Shown here: positions 35,701 to 48,700 of the stretch, one piece after another
Layout of the letters: each line of letters starts with the position of its first letter
How positions within the stretch are numbered: position 1 is the stretch's first letter
Assembly: GCA_003342895.1 (NCBI GenBank)
Contig: PTFA01000020.1
Coordinates: 4,639,886-4,703,885, forward strand
Direction of reading: 5' to 3'
Length of the DNA stretch: 64,000 nucleotides
Source: Casuarius casuarius
Lineage: Eukaryota > Chordata > Aves > Casuariiformes > Casuariidae
Notes under the pieces: model-generated
Database searches by the model: none
What the model was told of the DNA's origin: nothing
What the model saw: the letters and a program-made list of their open reading frames with translations, nothing else
Made by a program: the position numbers and the translations under genes

Positions 35701-36279
35701 CTATCTTCCAGCTTCAAGAGAAAAAACGAACAACAAAAAAAAACACTGAAAAAAACAAAACAACGCCCCCCTCCCACCCAGACTTTTTCTGAATACTAAT
35801 GCTAAAACTATTACAAATGCTAATCTGGTACCAACAACCTATGATTAAAAAAACAATGAAGCACCTCAAGTACATGAATTAAGGCATCATCTTAAAACAT
35901 GCTCTTTTCTTCCTAACCAAGAAAATCCTTACATATACACATCTGGGGCTTTTTTGCTCTTGATGATCTTGAAAGCATATTAAAGATGTAAGTGTCTATA
36001 CAAGTTAATCTAAAGCATTTTTGGTCTGAATGAAAGCTAAAGACACCAGCGCACTTTTGAAGAGAATTATAGATTAAGCCAAAATCTCTGTTAAGATTTC
36101 CTCTACCAGTAAACACACCCTGGAGGCAACTTCATGGATGACTGGGATGTCTACTGAGTTACTCGAGTACCACTATCTACCGTTCAGCACTTTGTGAAGA
36201 ACGTCACTACTTTACATAGACTTTCAGTACGTAAAGTAATGAAGGCAGTGGGAGGGTGCACTTGNCCAACACTTCTCAA
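32733..36279. other. unique non-coding sequence
   Basis: No gene recognised. 33250-33320 contains a CTAGCTAGATTAAAGC phrase like old DNA-transposon remnants. 33390-33560 and 34440-34760 are GC-richer patches (with a C-run at 34674-34683) without a recognisable protein. 35640-35770 has T, A and AAC-rich low-complexity tracts. Confidence 0.55.
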
Positions 36280-36482
36280 AGCAAGGATCTCAAAGTTTTA
36301 TTAACACTAATTCAACTTCACAGCCCTTGTTTTATCCCAGTTTTACAGAATAGGAAACCAAAGCTCAGAGGGCTGATTTCATTCTCAGTGTTGCACTGTT
36401 CATCAATGGCAAAGCTCGAAATAGAAACCGTAGCGCTCAATTCCTTTTCACATGCTCTAACCATCAGACAGTATTCCCTCAG
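36280..36482 (+). mobile_element. MIR-like SINE relic (best preserved in the window)
   Basis: The element runs in consensus order: AAGGATCTCAAAGTTTTATT, CCCAGTTTTACAGAATAGGA, AACCAAAGCTCAGAGGGCTG, CAATGGCAAAGCTCGAAATA, then TGCTCTAACCATCAGACAGT and ATTCCCTC at the tail. This corresponds to MIR 'cccattttacagatgaggaaactgaggc ... gtggcagagccgggat ... tgctcttaaccactac...tgcctc'. Plus orientation. Confidence 0.75.
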
Positions 36483-39016
36483 TACCACATAAAACTTTTC
36501 TATTCTGATCCTGTATTTGTGCATAATGTCTAGCCCACAGTGTCTTACATAAACAGAGTGAAAAAGTAGGTAAAACACTCTTGCAAACATACTAGCCGAG
36601 GTTATAGAGAAGGAAAAACATTGCCCATCCAGAGCCCGGTGTTACACTGAAGGACCTCCCTTTGCCACCCCCTCTTTCTCCTCTGTCTACAATGTTCAAA
36701 TCCTTAGAATANGGGCAAAAGTCTCACATTGGTCAAGTAACATCTGTGGCAAAAAACACCAGTTATCAGAAAGGGAAAGAACCCGGAAGGCCCTCCAGTC
36801 TCATCCAGGTCAGAGCTGTCCATTACACAGTGTGTTCCTGCCAGCTCTTCTTATTTTTCTTTTTGAAATTCATTATAAGTATTAAATACCTCCCTACATC
36901 AACAGTATCACTGATAGTTTCCTAAGTCATTATTTCATTCTAGTTAAACCCTCTCCGGAAAAAAGAAAAGCTCTTCCTATTGTCAATAAAAATAGTTGTA
37001 GAGTCTAAAAACCCAGTGATACATCAAATCAAAGCACGTAACTCTGGCTTCTGGAGCGTGGAGAAGCTGAATACTAGATCAGAAAACACCAAGCCAAGAA
37101 GTTAAGAATCATCTTTTTTTCATTTGAAAATTGTAGCCACATCAGATTGATCATGTTTTTCAAGTGATAAAACGAGATATTTACATTGCATGGCTGGTGT
37201 TTTCCAATTCAAAATTCAATGCCTCAGCAATACCAACCTCACTGTTGACCACTAGGTTTACACCAAACAGCTGTTCCTCTTGATTATACCTTGGTTTTAG
37301 TGCTTTTCTGTTTATGATACTGCAAAAGGATATATGATTCTAAAGCTGATGATACAAAACACAGTGCTTAGCCAAGAGCAAAATTACAAGCCTTCTTTCA
37401 AATGCTTGCTTTTCTTTCAACTCTACTTTTTCTAGCAGGTTTAATTTTCCATACTCACAGTATCAGAGGGGTTTTTTTTTCCCTCCTCCTTATAAATGCT
37501 TCCCCCGCCTCCCTCCCTCCCTCTGCATTTGAAATAGGGAGACCTGCCTTGTAAGGGCAGGATGGAGTGCAGGACAGTGGGGCTTGCCACATGGTGGGCT
37601 GCCTTTGTGAGAGGAAGTCACTTTCCTCCTGACCGGGCTTCCAGTGGCTGCCTAGCAGAGCAAATGAAATGTAGGATATAACATCGGAAGCATTATGCAC
37701 ACACTCCGAAGCAATATTGAACTTTTTAACAAAAAGAGGCTCTTGGGGGTGGCACACACTGATACTTGGGCAGACCACCAATGGCACACCTGAGCTCATC
37801 TTTAGCATATTTGAACAAACGGGGGAAAGAGGTGGGCCTCCTTCCTTAGGACTTCTATCTCCCATGACCGGACAGAGAAGTATTTCCACTGTAGATCAGA
37901 GTAAACCACTAAGGCCAAAATCATCCCAAAGTCACCCAGCTAAATTCCCACAAAGTATTGCAGGAAACAAATACTTCACACCTGACTAGGAGCAGAAATT
38001 TAATTTTTGTACCCTCAGTTTCACTCTCCTTATTCTTACAACTCCTTGCAGTCTCTTTGCAAAGAGGTTGTCTCCACTGGAAAATGAAGGTAAGTCAATA
38101 GCTAGTATAAGGCAGCAAATCTTAGCAAAATTACACAGATTAACTAATTTTAATGTCAGGAACTAGTATAAATCTCAGCAGTTGCAAAGGTGCTGTCAGC
38201 TGGCAAGAGAAAGGGATAAGAATCAGAATTTATCTGGAACTTCATGGAATAGACCACAAACCCATTAAAAAGGTAACTGCTCTGAAAAAGAGATTACTTC
38301 ACAGCAATTCTGACAAACATTTCTTACAAGAGATCTTGACTTTAAGAAGCTGATTCACAATTTAAGTTTTGATATCCCCCTAACATCTCTACATCTGGTC
38401 AACTTCCTATTAGCAATTACATCCTGAGATACCATAGTGAATACATCGTGTTTTCCACAGTCAGTACTGAGGTTCTAGGGTCTCATCCAGCTGTCAGCCT
38501 GAAGGTATTTGCCTTTTTCCCATTTCTTTCCTATTTCAGCCTAAGACTATCATCACCTTGACTTTGAGAAAAAGGCAAAGACATAATTATATAGACATGT
38601 ATTTTTCCCCTTTTAAAATTGTTTTTGCTCATATGAAGGCATAAACATTCCAGAGAACCATCCCTGAGCCATCGACAGCTTTCACAAAAAGCTGCTCTTA
38701 AAACTGGCTAGCTCTCTTCCACCTGATCCTATAAACACTGCTGGCAATTTTTTCCCCCATGCCTCTAACATATTTTCACTTAGCACCAGTNTGATGTATA
38801 AGATCTGACAGCCAGGCAGTTATAGGCCACCTGCATCACTGTCGCCATGACAACAGTGAAAGACAATCCATGATCCCATGCCCTGGTCACACGTTTCAAT
38901 ACAGCTTATCTGTCCAAAGCCACTGAGTCTAATGGAAGAGAGTAATTACAATCTTCCACTCATTGTCAAAATTCTCACCATATAATGCTCTTCAAAATTA
39001 TTTTATTCCTCTCACA
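36483..39016. other. unique non-coding sequence
   Basis: No gene found. A 144-codon minus-strand open frame (37455-37889) has a composition like its shadow frames and no recognisable domain. AAAGTCACCCAGCTAAATTC near 37930 resembles a MIR phrase (aaggtcacacagcta), but the flanks do not continue the match. Confidence 0.55.
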
Positions 39017-39081
39017 NNNNNNNNNNNNNNNNNNNNNNNNNNNNNNNNNNNNNNNNNNNNNNNNNNNNNNNNNNNNNNNNN
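39017..39081. other. assembly gap (65 N)
   Basis: A run of 65 undetermined bases. It is flanked on the left by CCTCTCACA and on the right by ACACTGAAAG, with GA/GT-rich sequence just after it, so an unresolved simple repeat is a likely cause. Confidence 0.99.
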
Positions 39082-39754
39082 ACACTGAAAGAAACCTTAA
39101 GTGGGTTTGGGGGGAGTGAGGGGTAGAGGGAGAGAAGGAGAGAAAAGGGAAGCTGTGACTGATGCAAAAATGTAGCAGTATGAGCAAACTGTCTCTTTGC
39201 AGTGTTACAGGACTAATCAGAAGTAGGGGAATGCACCAACCACTAAGAGAGATAAATGAAAATTTCTCTCTTATTCGTAGAGCCTTGCTTAAGATCCTTT
39301 TGGCTTTGCACTGAAGAGAGGTGAAGAGAGGATATCAGCTGCCCTCTTTCCCCTCCCCTTCCTGCAAAACTTCTTCCTGTCAAAACTGAAGAAGCAGCAT
39401 ACTGCACCGTGCAGCAGCAACAGCTCCACTGAGCAGCACGGCTCTTCAGATGATAATGTCACTCTAAACAGGATAGGAAAACCCGTGCCTGAGATGGCCA
39501 AGTAGCAACTCCTCCTCTCCATTTCACACTCAGAAAAGTCCCTGGCTATTCATTCCTTACATCTCTGCTTTTAAAAATGAGAGCATCTATCTTCAGAATT
39601 ACATCCTTTCTGATCACTGTCCCTAAAATATCACCACGTTCTTTCCATTACCGGGGGAGCGTGCCAAAACGCTATTCCTTTGTCCCCAGCCACATCCATA
39701 ATTGGGATGCAATGATTGAGAGCTTTCCCTCAGTACAGGAGGTCGGGGAAAATT
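39082..39754. other. unique non-coding sequence
   Basis: No gene or repeat identified. It begins with a purine-rich GGGGTAGAGGGAGAGAAGGA stretch beside the assembly gap. Confidence 0.5.
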
Positions 39755-39830
39755 AGGCTCAGTTTGTACCTGTAAAATGGGGACACGACTTGCCTGCCTT
39801 ATAGGAAGTGAGAGGACAGCCACATGAAAG
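39755..39830 (-). mobile_element. MIR-like SINE fragment
   Basis: Plus-strand text GGCTCAGTTTGTACCTGTAA, AATGGGGACACGACTTGCCT, GCCTTATAGGAAGTGAGAGG is the antisense of the MIR core ('cctcagtttccccatctgtaaaatggggataataatacctgcctcacagggttgttgtgagg'). Only this central part is preserved. Confidence 0.6.
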
Positions 39831-42519
39831 ACTGTAGCGCAACAGGGGCAAAGACCAGCAGTACCCATTTGAACTGTGGCCAGTGGTGGACGGCACGTGC
39901 CCTAGACCCCTATCCCACAGTGGACAGGAATACAGTTACAGTCCCTTCTGGCACAGAATTTATTACTGTGGGGTCAGGTCATAATCATACTAAATGAGAG
40001 GTTTGCCTTGTGCTTGGTGCTTCCTGTCCCAACTCCTCCTCTTCCTCCAAGCACCTCAGCACAAATTGGTCAAAATGCCAAAGCCCTAATTCACTGGGCA
40101 CGTAATACCTCTTGAATCAGGAAAATCCTATAAATTAGGATCAGACAAAAAGATACAGTAATTTATTAAAATGTTTAATCCAACAGTCTACAAACCGCAC
40201 CAGTTAAAAAAAAGAGTCAGATGACTGTGCCCATTTTAGAGACATATTTTTAGCAGGATGCTTTAGGCCACAGTGTCAGCACCAGGAACTGAATGCTTCA
40301 TTCACAGCACATAACGTGTGTTTGCCANACACTGTTACCATGGATCAGCTGACCGACAGTAACTTGACTGTATGCCTGGACCCCAGAGTCCAGACTCTCA
40401 ACTCCCAAACCGCAAGGGAAACGGTCTTTTTTGGTCTGTACTTAGAAGAACACAAATAGGGCTGAGGGTCCTCAGCCTTAGCGTAGGTCAAGCATGCATC
40501 TGAATACATNTACAGCCTCCAGCATTCATGGCAAAATTACTTTGAAGAGAAGCGATGCTGTGATTTAACAGCTATGTTTTAAACATACGAGCTAAAAACA
40601 ATGTTATAATTAATGAATGCAATGGCCTCTTTATACGTCTGTCAAACTGCTTCTACCTCCTAAAGCATGATANGAACTTAAGGCCTGTACACGTCATACT
40701 ATCCACTACAGAAATACAGCCATCCCTATGGCTGAGCACAAGAGACGGTCGATCCTACAACGCTGTCTACTTAAACTGTAGAGATACTTTCAAATGAGCA
40801 GTATGTACGGACGGGTACAGAGCTCAGCCTATGCAACAGAACCCATACGGGACGTGTTGTGGAATCTGTGCTAATGACAAGTCGTCAAAACATTGCTTGC
40901 ACCTCTTATTCTTAGGAGGGGAGAACAGATTTTTGAGCTGGCGTAAATCAGGCACCTCAGCAGACCGGGGCGGACTTGCACCAGCAGCGACTCTGGTCCA
41001 GGGCTGCCATCAGCGGAGTGCCCCCTACCCCTTCCTTCTGGCACTGGTTCAGCACTATCTCAAAGGGAAGGGTGCCACCTACAGCACTGCGAACAACTCT
41101 TCCTGTAGCACCATGGCTTTTCTTGGACGTCTCCCAATGAAGAATTAATCAGGTCCAGCTACCTGAAATGGAAACTTGTCAATTCTTCCATGACAAAGAG
41201 GTAGACTATGTCCTCAAACAATTTTTTACTTTACAAATACAGAGGTACAGCCTCTCAAACAGATTCGCTGCCTTTATTTCCTTTGTGTCTTACTGTTGCA
41301 GATTGAGTTATTTTCCTCTACTAATATATCTGCATGTCAGGAGTACTATCAATAACACTGCATTAGCTTAAAAAAATATATAAAGTGTTTATCTTAGACA
41401 CAGTGCCAAACATGCTTCACTTCAGAATTTCTTCAACCAAGATTTGGTCCCTGCCCCTCAGACTTGTGCAGTTCCTTCCCTAATTCCTTTTTCCCCCTTT
41501 CCATGAGAAAGATCAATTCAAATAACATCTCTCACTCTTGTATGAGCCATGAACTCGTATCATTTGGCATTCCTATGTGCACAACAGCCTGACCTCTGAA
41601 AAAGTATTAGAAGAGAGACAACTTCCTGTTTTTAATCTTACTAAACCACTAATAATTCATACAGGAGATGCATAACCAATATGTAGAGCCTGAAAAACCA
41701 ATTCTCTCTCTCACAGAAGCATTCTGACTCTATCCGTCAATACTAATCTGCAATAAATATTCCTGTGCAGAATACAAAACACACTTACACACACACAAGC
41801 ACACTCCCTGAAAGGAAGAGAATGACGTTGAATTTAGTCTCACAGAACCCGCTTGCCATTGTTGATGAAGCCATTGGTAAATTAACAGGCATCCATAGGC
41901 ACTGTAGAAACAAAAATAACAACCCAGCATACCAGAATAACAGCTCAGCTAAATGTGAGGATGAGGTTCTCCTCTTTTTCATGCCTTTTTTTTTTTTTTT
42001 TAATGTAAAGACTTTTCTAATTATTACAGATTTGCAATGAAATGCAAGCTCTGGTCACAGTGTTAAAGAATCTACAGTCAGAAAACAGGAAAAATCAGAA
42101 TTAATGCTTTTTCAGTAGTTTTAAAGGATAATCTGTTTTATTCCTAACTGTCTGAGTGTTGTCCCTGCTTGGGGTGACTTTATGAATAATCCCAGTGAGC
42201 CAAGGGTCACAAGAGCATGTTTCACTGAAGCTTGATGTAGTCAGAAANCATCTTGTCTAGCAAACTCTGGATGCCATGAGGTAAAATTCACCGCTGATGC
42301 ACCAGCAGTGTACCTCCCCACCTTGAGGCCTGTGCTTGGGGCAGGCTGGAANGCAGGGGGATAGCGGCATACCACCACCAGACAGGATCTTTGCCAGTGC
42401 TGAACACAAAGTCTGGACTGAGAGGTTGCACTGGAAACAGGCCAGGGAAAAGGTCACAAATCTAACTTTGCACAGATTCATCCGTCTTGGTGCTCTGTGN
42501 GTCTGCCATAGCGGCTACC
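39831..42519. other. unique non-coding sequence, possible MIR piece
   Basis: 40205-40330 has MIR-like phrases (CTGTGCCCATTTTAGAGACA, GTGTCAGCACCAGGAACTGA) and 40378-40412 a CTGGACCCCAGAGTCCAGAC phrase. Together they may be one decayed plus-strand MIR. 41428-41460 (TTGGTCCCTGCCCCTCAGAC) resembles an antisense LINE/MIR tail phrase. No gene is evident. Confidence 0.4.
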
Positions 42520-42740
42520 AGGAGGAACAGCAGCCAGTAAGGCATGCGTCTCTCCCCCAACTTTCTTGACATACCCACCATCCAAAACCGGGCTTCTGTA
42601 TGGCTGCTGTGGCTTCCGCTCCCGGAGCCTCACTCCCCCGCTACAGCTACATCTGCAATTGCCGCAAGGATCTAATTCCTTATCAAGTGCGGCATGGGGG
42701 AGGGGAGGAGGACAGCCAGCAGGACGGATTGCTTTTGCTG
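42520..42740 (-). other. coding-like GC-rich island, candidate exon
   Basis: The minus strand is open across 42478-42855. Its central part reads ELDPCGNCRCSCSGGVRLRE followed by RKPQQPYRSPVLDGGYVKK, with several CpGs and a cysteine cluster. The plus strand is also open here (MAAVASAPGASLPRYSYICN), so the case is weak. No family recognised and no unambiguous splice pair. It may be a non-coding conserved block or chance. Confidence 0.15.
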
Positions 42741-45700
42741 GAATCTGGTGCNCGCACAGGATTGCTAAAGATTTTATACCACAGCTTATTGGCAAGATGC
42801 CAACTGGAAAGGACCAGCTGGAGAAGCAAGTCTGGTGGCCTAACAGCAGAAACACAATGCAAAAAACATATGAGGGCAGAAAAACAAATGCCTCCTATCA
42901 GAACCTTGCTGTTCCACCCCGTCATGCTGCTCTGAGGCACCTGGGCTGTTAATACTCCTACTCCTGTTGCTAAGAGCCATGAACGATTTTAAACCTATGT
43001 GGAAACCTCCATGACCAATGAGTCTCTAGCCTTCACAAGGGCAAAATCCTACTGTTGAAAGCAAGTGGGGGAGCACACTGGTAAGAAAATCTAATATAAG
43101 GAATCATCTTTCTAGAGGGAGTTAAATACAAAGACTGTGCTGGAAGCCAAAATGTGATGATCACAGTAGGAAAGAGAAAAAATAAAAACGTGAATCACAT
43201 TCAAAAGCGCAGGAAGAGAAACACCAGAAGCAGTGACCAGGAAGACTGCACCTATGCATCACGCACTTGACCATCTATCACACACCATCTCCATGGGTAC
43301 AGACATCTTCAGCAGGCAGGTCAGAGCAGCAGAAGCTGCATGCCAGTGTTGCAGGACTCCAGCAGCGTGCCAAAGAGGCGAGTTATGGCACTTGGTGCCT
43401 GCTTTGCCAAACAAGGTGTTTTCAGAAGAGTTTATGGCATATAGATGTATCCGTGTATTTAATACCTGCATATCATGACTGTTCCTGTACTAATAAGCCA
43501 CCATGTTTACAAACAGCTAGTCATAAGTTTGACTGGACATTCACGTTCAACTGGACATGTCAGCTAGACATCTCCAGTTTCATTGTCACTGCACGCATCC
43601 CTAAGCGCCTAACCGCACCTTTGCTCGGGTATTTATTTACTGAGAGAGAGAGCGCACGTGCCTAAGTTTAAGCTCTTATCCTGCAGGCGCCAGCTTTATG
43701 GCAGCTGGGACAAATCTCACCACAGCTTTCCTAGTCTACTTCATCACAAGTGTGCACCTTTCATAGTATTGATCTCCTGGTGAAACCAAGAAACTTAGCT
43801 ACTTTAACAAGAATNGCTGCAATACAGCTTCTTTTGTGGTATAACTAATAGATAAGGATTTACAGGAGTGAAAATACCCTGTACTTCTTCCTTCACAAAT
43901 GTTTAAGGAGAAGGATGGACTTGCTAATAGCAAGAGAAAAAAGTGTATTCATTAAACCACTGTTTTAAGATTTAGTATTTGTACACAGTCTGCTGAGCCT
44001 CTGACCCACGTAACTTTAAATCAATGTTCAATCTTTCCACAGAAATAAACAAAAGAAACCCCCTAACAGATCTTCACCTTACAGAAATGCAAGCCACAGC
44101 ATTGCTTCCCTAGTACTACTTTCCTATTTCTCTACAGCAGACATTAGACTAATCCTAAAAAAATATATGCAGGAGAGAACAATTAATACAAACAGTTACT
44201 GGTCTCAGACACAGCAATTTGTCAGATGAAAACAGAAACTGATTCACAAGCAAAAATTCTCAGCAGTGACCATTTCTGCATGTCAACAAGTAAACATTAG
44301 TTGGAAAGAAAGCCACAAGTCGCAACCACCTGTCTTCTGAAGTCTAACTAAAGGGAAACACCTACAATGTGAACCTGGGTGTCTTTGCTAATGAGTAATG
44401 AGCGGTATTGAATTACAGGCTGCCACGCACACCTCTTCTGAAAAAGCCGGCTATTACATAAGGTGAAGACTTAGGCAACAAACTACAAGCTATGAAGAAA
44501 CCAGCATAACCTTCTCTGTAAATCAGTATTATAATCAGTATTATTACAAACTCACCTAGAAATACATATTGCATTTTTATTCTTACTTATTAGTGAGCCA
44601 TAATTTGCAATGCTAAGATCCTAAGTTTTGATAAATAAGTCTATACGTTTAATTTCTCTTTCCACCCTGGCTTAATGAACAGTTAGACACTATTAACATA
44701 GGAGCCATTACCTTCCTCTTCTCCTTCCCTTTTCATAATAGATTTTTTTTGAGAATTTTCGTATTTCTCATTAATATTGATTACATTAAACCTAATCCTG
44801 CCTCCAGGTGTGAGAGTACAGTGTCTAATCTCTGTCTGGAATGTATGTTAGTGGCCTATACAATCTATCACCGGTCTTTGCAGGATCAGGTCCTTAGACC
44901 AGATTATCTGAGAGTTCGTGTGCCTGGTAGCAGTATTTATCGAGAAACTCTACATTTGACTCAAGTCTCAAGCCATAGGGAAGAACCTCTTCTAGCAAAT
45001 TTTTCAATAATTTCTCACAAGAGGTGGGGTGGGGGGGGGCCTTTTTTCCAGTATTCCATTTCTCAGTTACAACAACTACATAAAAATAATCAAGATTAGA
45101 TAACTAAAACATAGATTATTTACTCCAGCATAACTGAGGAAAGTATCTGGTCCAAATTTCATAGAAAAGTAAGATCTTTGAACCAACCGTGAACACAAGT
45201 CTGATTCGGCCCATAGGAAGGCTGTGAGCATTCTAGATGTCATTCAAAACAAAAATAAATTTTGCAGGTATTTCTTAATAACCGTGATGAATGGCAGACT
45301 ATTCCTACTCTCATACTACTCCATTAGACATATATTTTTATTCCTACAAAACAACCAATGAGGACTCATTTTTCTAGACTTCATTTCATGCATAAGATTT
45401 GTGCCGAGCGAGTCTACAAAGACACAGCCTAGATGCATCTGTCTACATCCTAATGCAAACATAACGGAGAAAAGGAGACCAAGCCACGTAAATGCTTCTA
45501 CATTAATCTGCTGCATTTCATCATTTTCCCATTTTTCCCACAGTCCAATTTTAGAAATACTATTTTTAGTCTATCGGAGTTTGATCTTTTTCCATGGTCA
45601 GAAAGGAAAGGTTAGTCGCAGCTGAGATTTGCTAATTTTCCCCTAATCACAGCATCTGGGAAAAAAAATGTATGCATATACATTTTATCTTTCTGCTATA

Positions 45701-48700
45701 TAACTCCAAAGAGCAAAAGAGAAAAATGTTGTCTTTTACATAAACGTCTACAAATTAAATATGATCATTGCATTCCAGCAGCCTCCAGCTAAGCACTTTC
45801 CAACGTGGTCCATAATGTTACATTTAGCAAACCACACTCAAATTATTCCAAAGATACAAAGGTTGGTTTTGTCTTCAGAAAGTAGTGTTTACTACATTTG
45901 CTTGCAATCTCTATATAGAGTGCTGAGTTGGCAAAGTACTGATTACATTTTCATAAGTTAGACACAGACTTGTATTAGCATTTTTGGCAAAACTGCATGT
46001 CACGCTATATATTACATAATCCTTAAACTAACTGCTCATTTCAGTCAGATCTGTGGACCCTGATAAACAGAACCTCAGTTTCTGGGTTTCTTGTCTTTGT
46101 CAGTGTGCAACATGCGCTGCAATGAAACAAGCTTTTAATTAAAACCTCAGAGCATGCTTCTTACTCACCCTGAGCAATTTTGCATCCTAGGTGTACAAGG
46201 TACTTCCCAAATGTAGTCACAGACCCCTTGTATCAAGATTTATTAAAACAGGTTAAAACTCCATCGCTTCCCTTCTGCTTTCTACTCCAACAGAAACTAC
46301 ACAGTCGGAAAAGTAAAACGGCTGCCAAACATCCTTCCTTTCTTTTAATCCCCAAATATATCTATTTACACAAGGAATTTTACTATCAAATGCTCATATT
46401 CCCTATCCATGTCTTGCTAAAGATAAAAGGCTATCAGAATTAGATGTCCAGCAAATCCAACATAGATCTGAAACTCACTGGTGATGGAAACATGGTTCAA
46501 TCAGTACTGAGAGTTTATTATAATATGTACAACTATTTAATAATAATGATAATCATGTGATTGGACTAAACAAGAGATGAATTCCAACAAAACAGGCTCA
46601 CTGAAACTGGACAGTAGCTACAATTTGGATGCTTGAATTCACCTCTTCATTAATATGTTAAACTTTCTTGATTACGTTCTATTTTACGCCACAAAAAATA
46701 CGANAACTAGTCATTTAACAGTCTAGGCACTGAAACTAAGATTCTGAAGATGGTATCAGCATTATACAGCCCTCAAATCCATCTGATAATCAACTCTAAA
46801 TTAAATATTATGGAATGAAATCTGGCACATTATTCCTGAATTCGTACACAAATACTTCTTTTGTCACAACGTCTGCATACTAGGTATTAAGCAGAAGGAA
46901 AAAAAGAGCGCTTTTCAGAATCCTCCACCAAAACAACTTTGCATTTCTAACATCTACCGAAATAGAAGATCACTAGTTTACAATTCAGATTTCAACCTCT
47001 GTGTTTTACTCAATATGTCTGTCTTTCTTGTTTTTGACACTTAAAATGATGAATGATACTGAAAAGACAGTTGGCAAGTAAGAAAACTTCTCATTATGGT
47101 ATCTCACAAAACACAGTTAACTTAGGTAAATAAAAGTAATCAATTTACCCTAGTTAACAGAACACTGCATTCATTAATTCTGTTTGAGCTAGAGACCACT
47201 CTGCACACCTTCACCACCTGGCACCCGAGCAAGGACAAAGCCCAGCTGATCTGGAGAGTGGGGTGTGAAATGCAGTTTTCTGCCATGATTTCATGCTAAA
47301 TGAAATGGGACAATGAGGACTAATATTTATGTCCTTAGTTAGGAAAAGTTCTCAGAAAGGTCTCAGTGAATTTTAGCCCTGTAAAAATTAAGAGAACAGA
47401 ACTGAAAAAGGTAAAAACTTACAAAATAATTGTCTACAAACAATTTTCATTATGATACAAAATATTTACTGGCCGTGAACATCCATGCAAATTACACATT
47501 TGTGCTGCATTACCATCTAAATTATATTGTTACAACTCCTCAGCCCTTTCCTCTGTTTCTGATGCAAGATTAATGTTAAAAAGAAACAGAAGATGCTCGA
47601 GCTGATGAGCACAGCAAAGGAAGCCCAGACAGACATCAGATTGTGTAAACAACTCAAAATAGGAGGATGGAATAAATGTAGCACTAAATGGCAGAGACTG
47701 TAAAGCCCCATCCTATTCCCACTTAGTTTGAAGGCAGAATGGCTGATATAAATCAAAGTGATTCAAATTGCTGATTTTAATCAGGATTTAAGTTATCAGG
47801 CAGGAAACCCCAATCTAAACAAATTAATTTTTTTGCATTCGTATTTTTATAATTATTTTTCTAGGGAAAGGTCAATACTTACTGGTTGGTAACCATTAAA
47901 AAAATAATGTTGCTTTACAACTCAGTACATCTTTTACATTAAATCTGATACTGCTTCATATGTATAAGGACTGTACAGTTGTACAAAGGATATTTCTTGC
48001 AAAACTTTTTTAAACTTTCTGCTTGTGCTTGCTACAAAGCTACATTTAGATACAAAGTGAAATTCTATTAACCCACAGTGAAACGCTTTTAATTTTTTTT
48101 ATTAATTCAAAAAAAATTACCAGTGCATGCATTGAGTAAGAAAAGTTCATCAAACCAGGTTTTCTCTGTATTTAAAACAAGATTAGTAAAATTGCACAAT
48201 ATGTACAAGTGAACAGATTATTGCTAGTCAACATGTTCAAGATTTTAGAACTAGTAGCTGCATTGCTTTTAGCCCCATTTCTATTCATAAGTGGCAAACA
48301 AACTTTCTCCTGCTCTCTCAATCTGTTTTCAGCCTTAAATGAACTAATCACTGAGTTCAACTGGAAAAGATAACACATCAGTATCAGCACAGAAAGCTCC
48401 TATTATCCTATTTAGGATTTTAGGATGCTTTTGTTCCAGATTTTTTGCCCAACAATGCTAATCCTTGCTGGTCCGACTTCCTTTAAAACTTCACTATATG
48501 CATGGNGCTCAGTTGCTTTTATATAGTTCAATTATTTTAATGGGTCACAGTAAGTTTAGCCATAAGCTAGCCTTCATTCACATCTAAGTCAAGTCCAATT
48601 GTGTTTTTTAAAAAAAACAAATTTTAAATTTACTAATTGGACTTACAAATTTCAATTACTAGAAACTGAGTAAAAATAAATGTTTCAGGTTACTGATTTT

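Noticed and set aside
37455..37889. 144-codon minus-strand open frame as a gene
   Set aside because: No recognisable domain, no splice or promoter signals, and low-complexity proline/serine composition from a C/T-rich plus strand.
41395..41470. Antisense LINE/MIR tail (GGTCCCTGCCCCTCAGAC phrase)
   Set aside because: Only about 20 bases match the remembered consensus and the flanks do not continue it.
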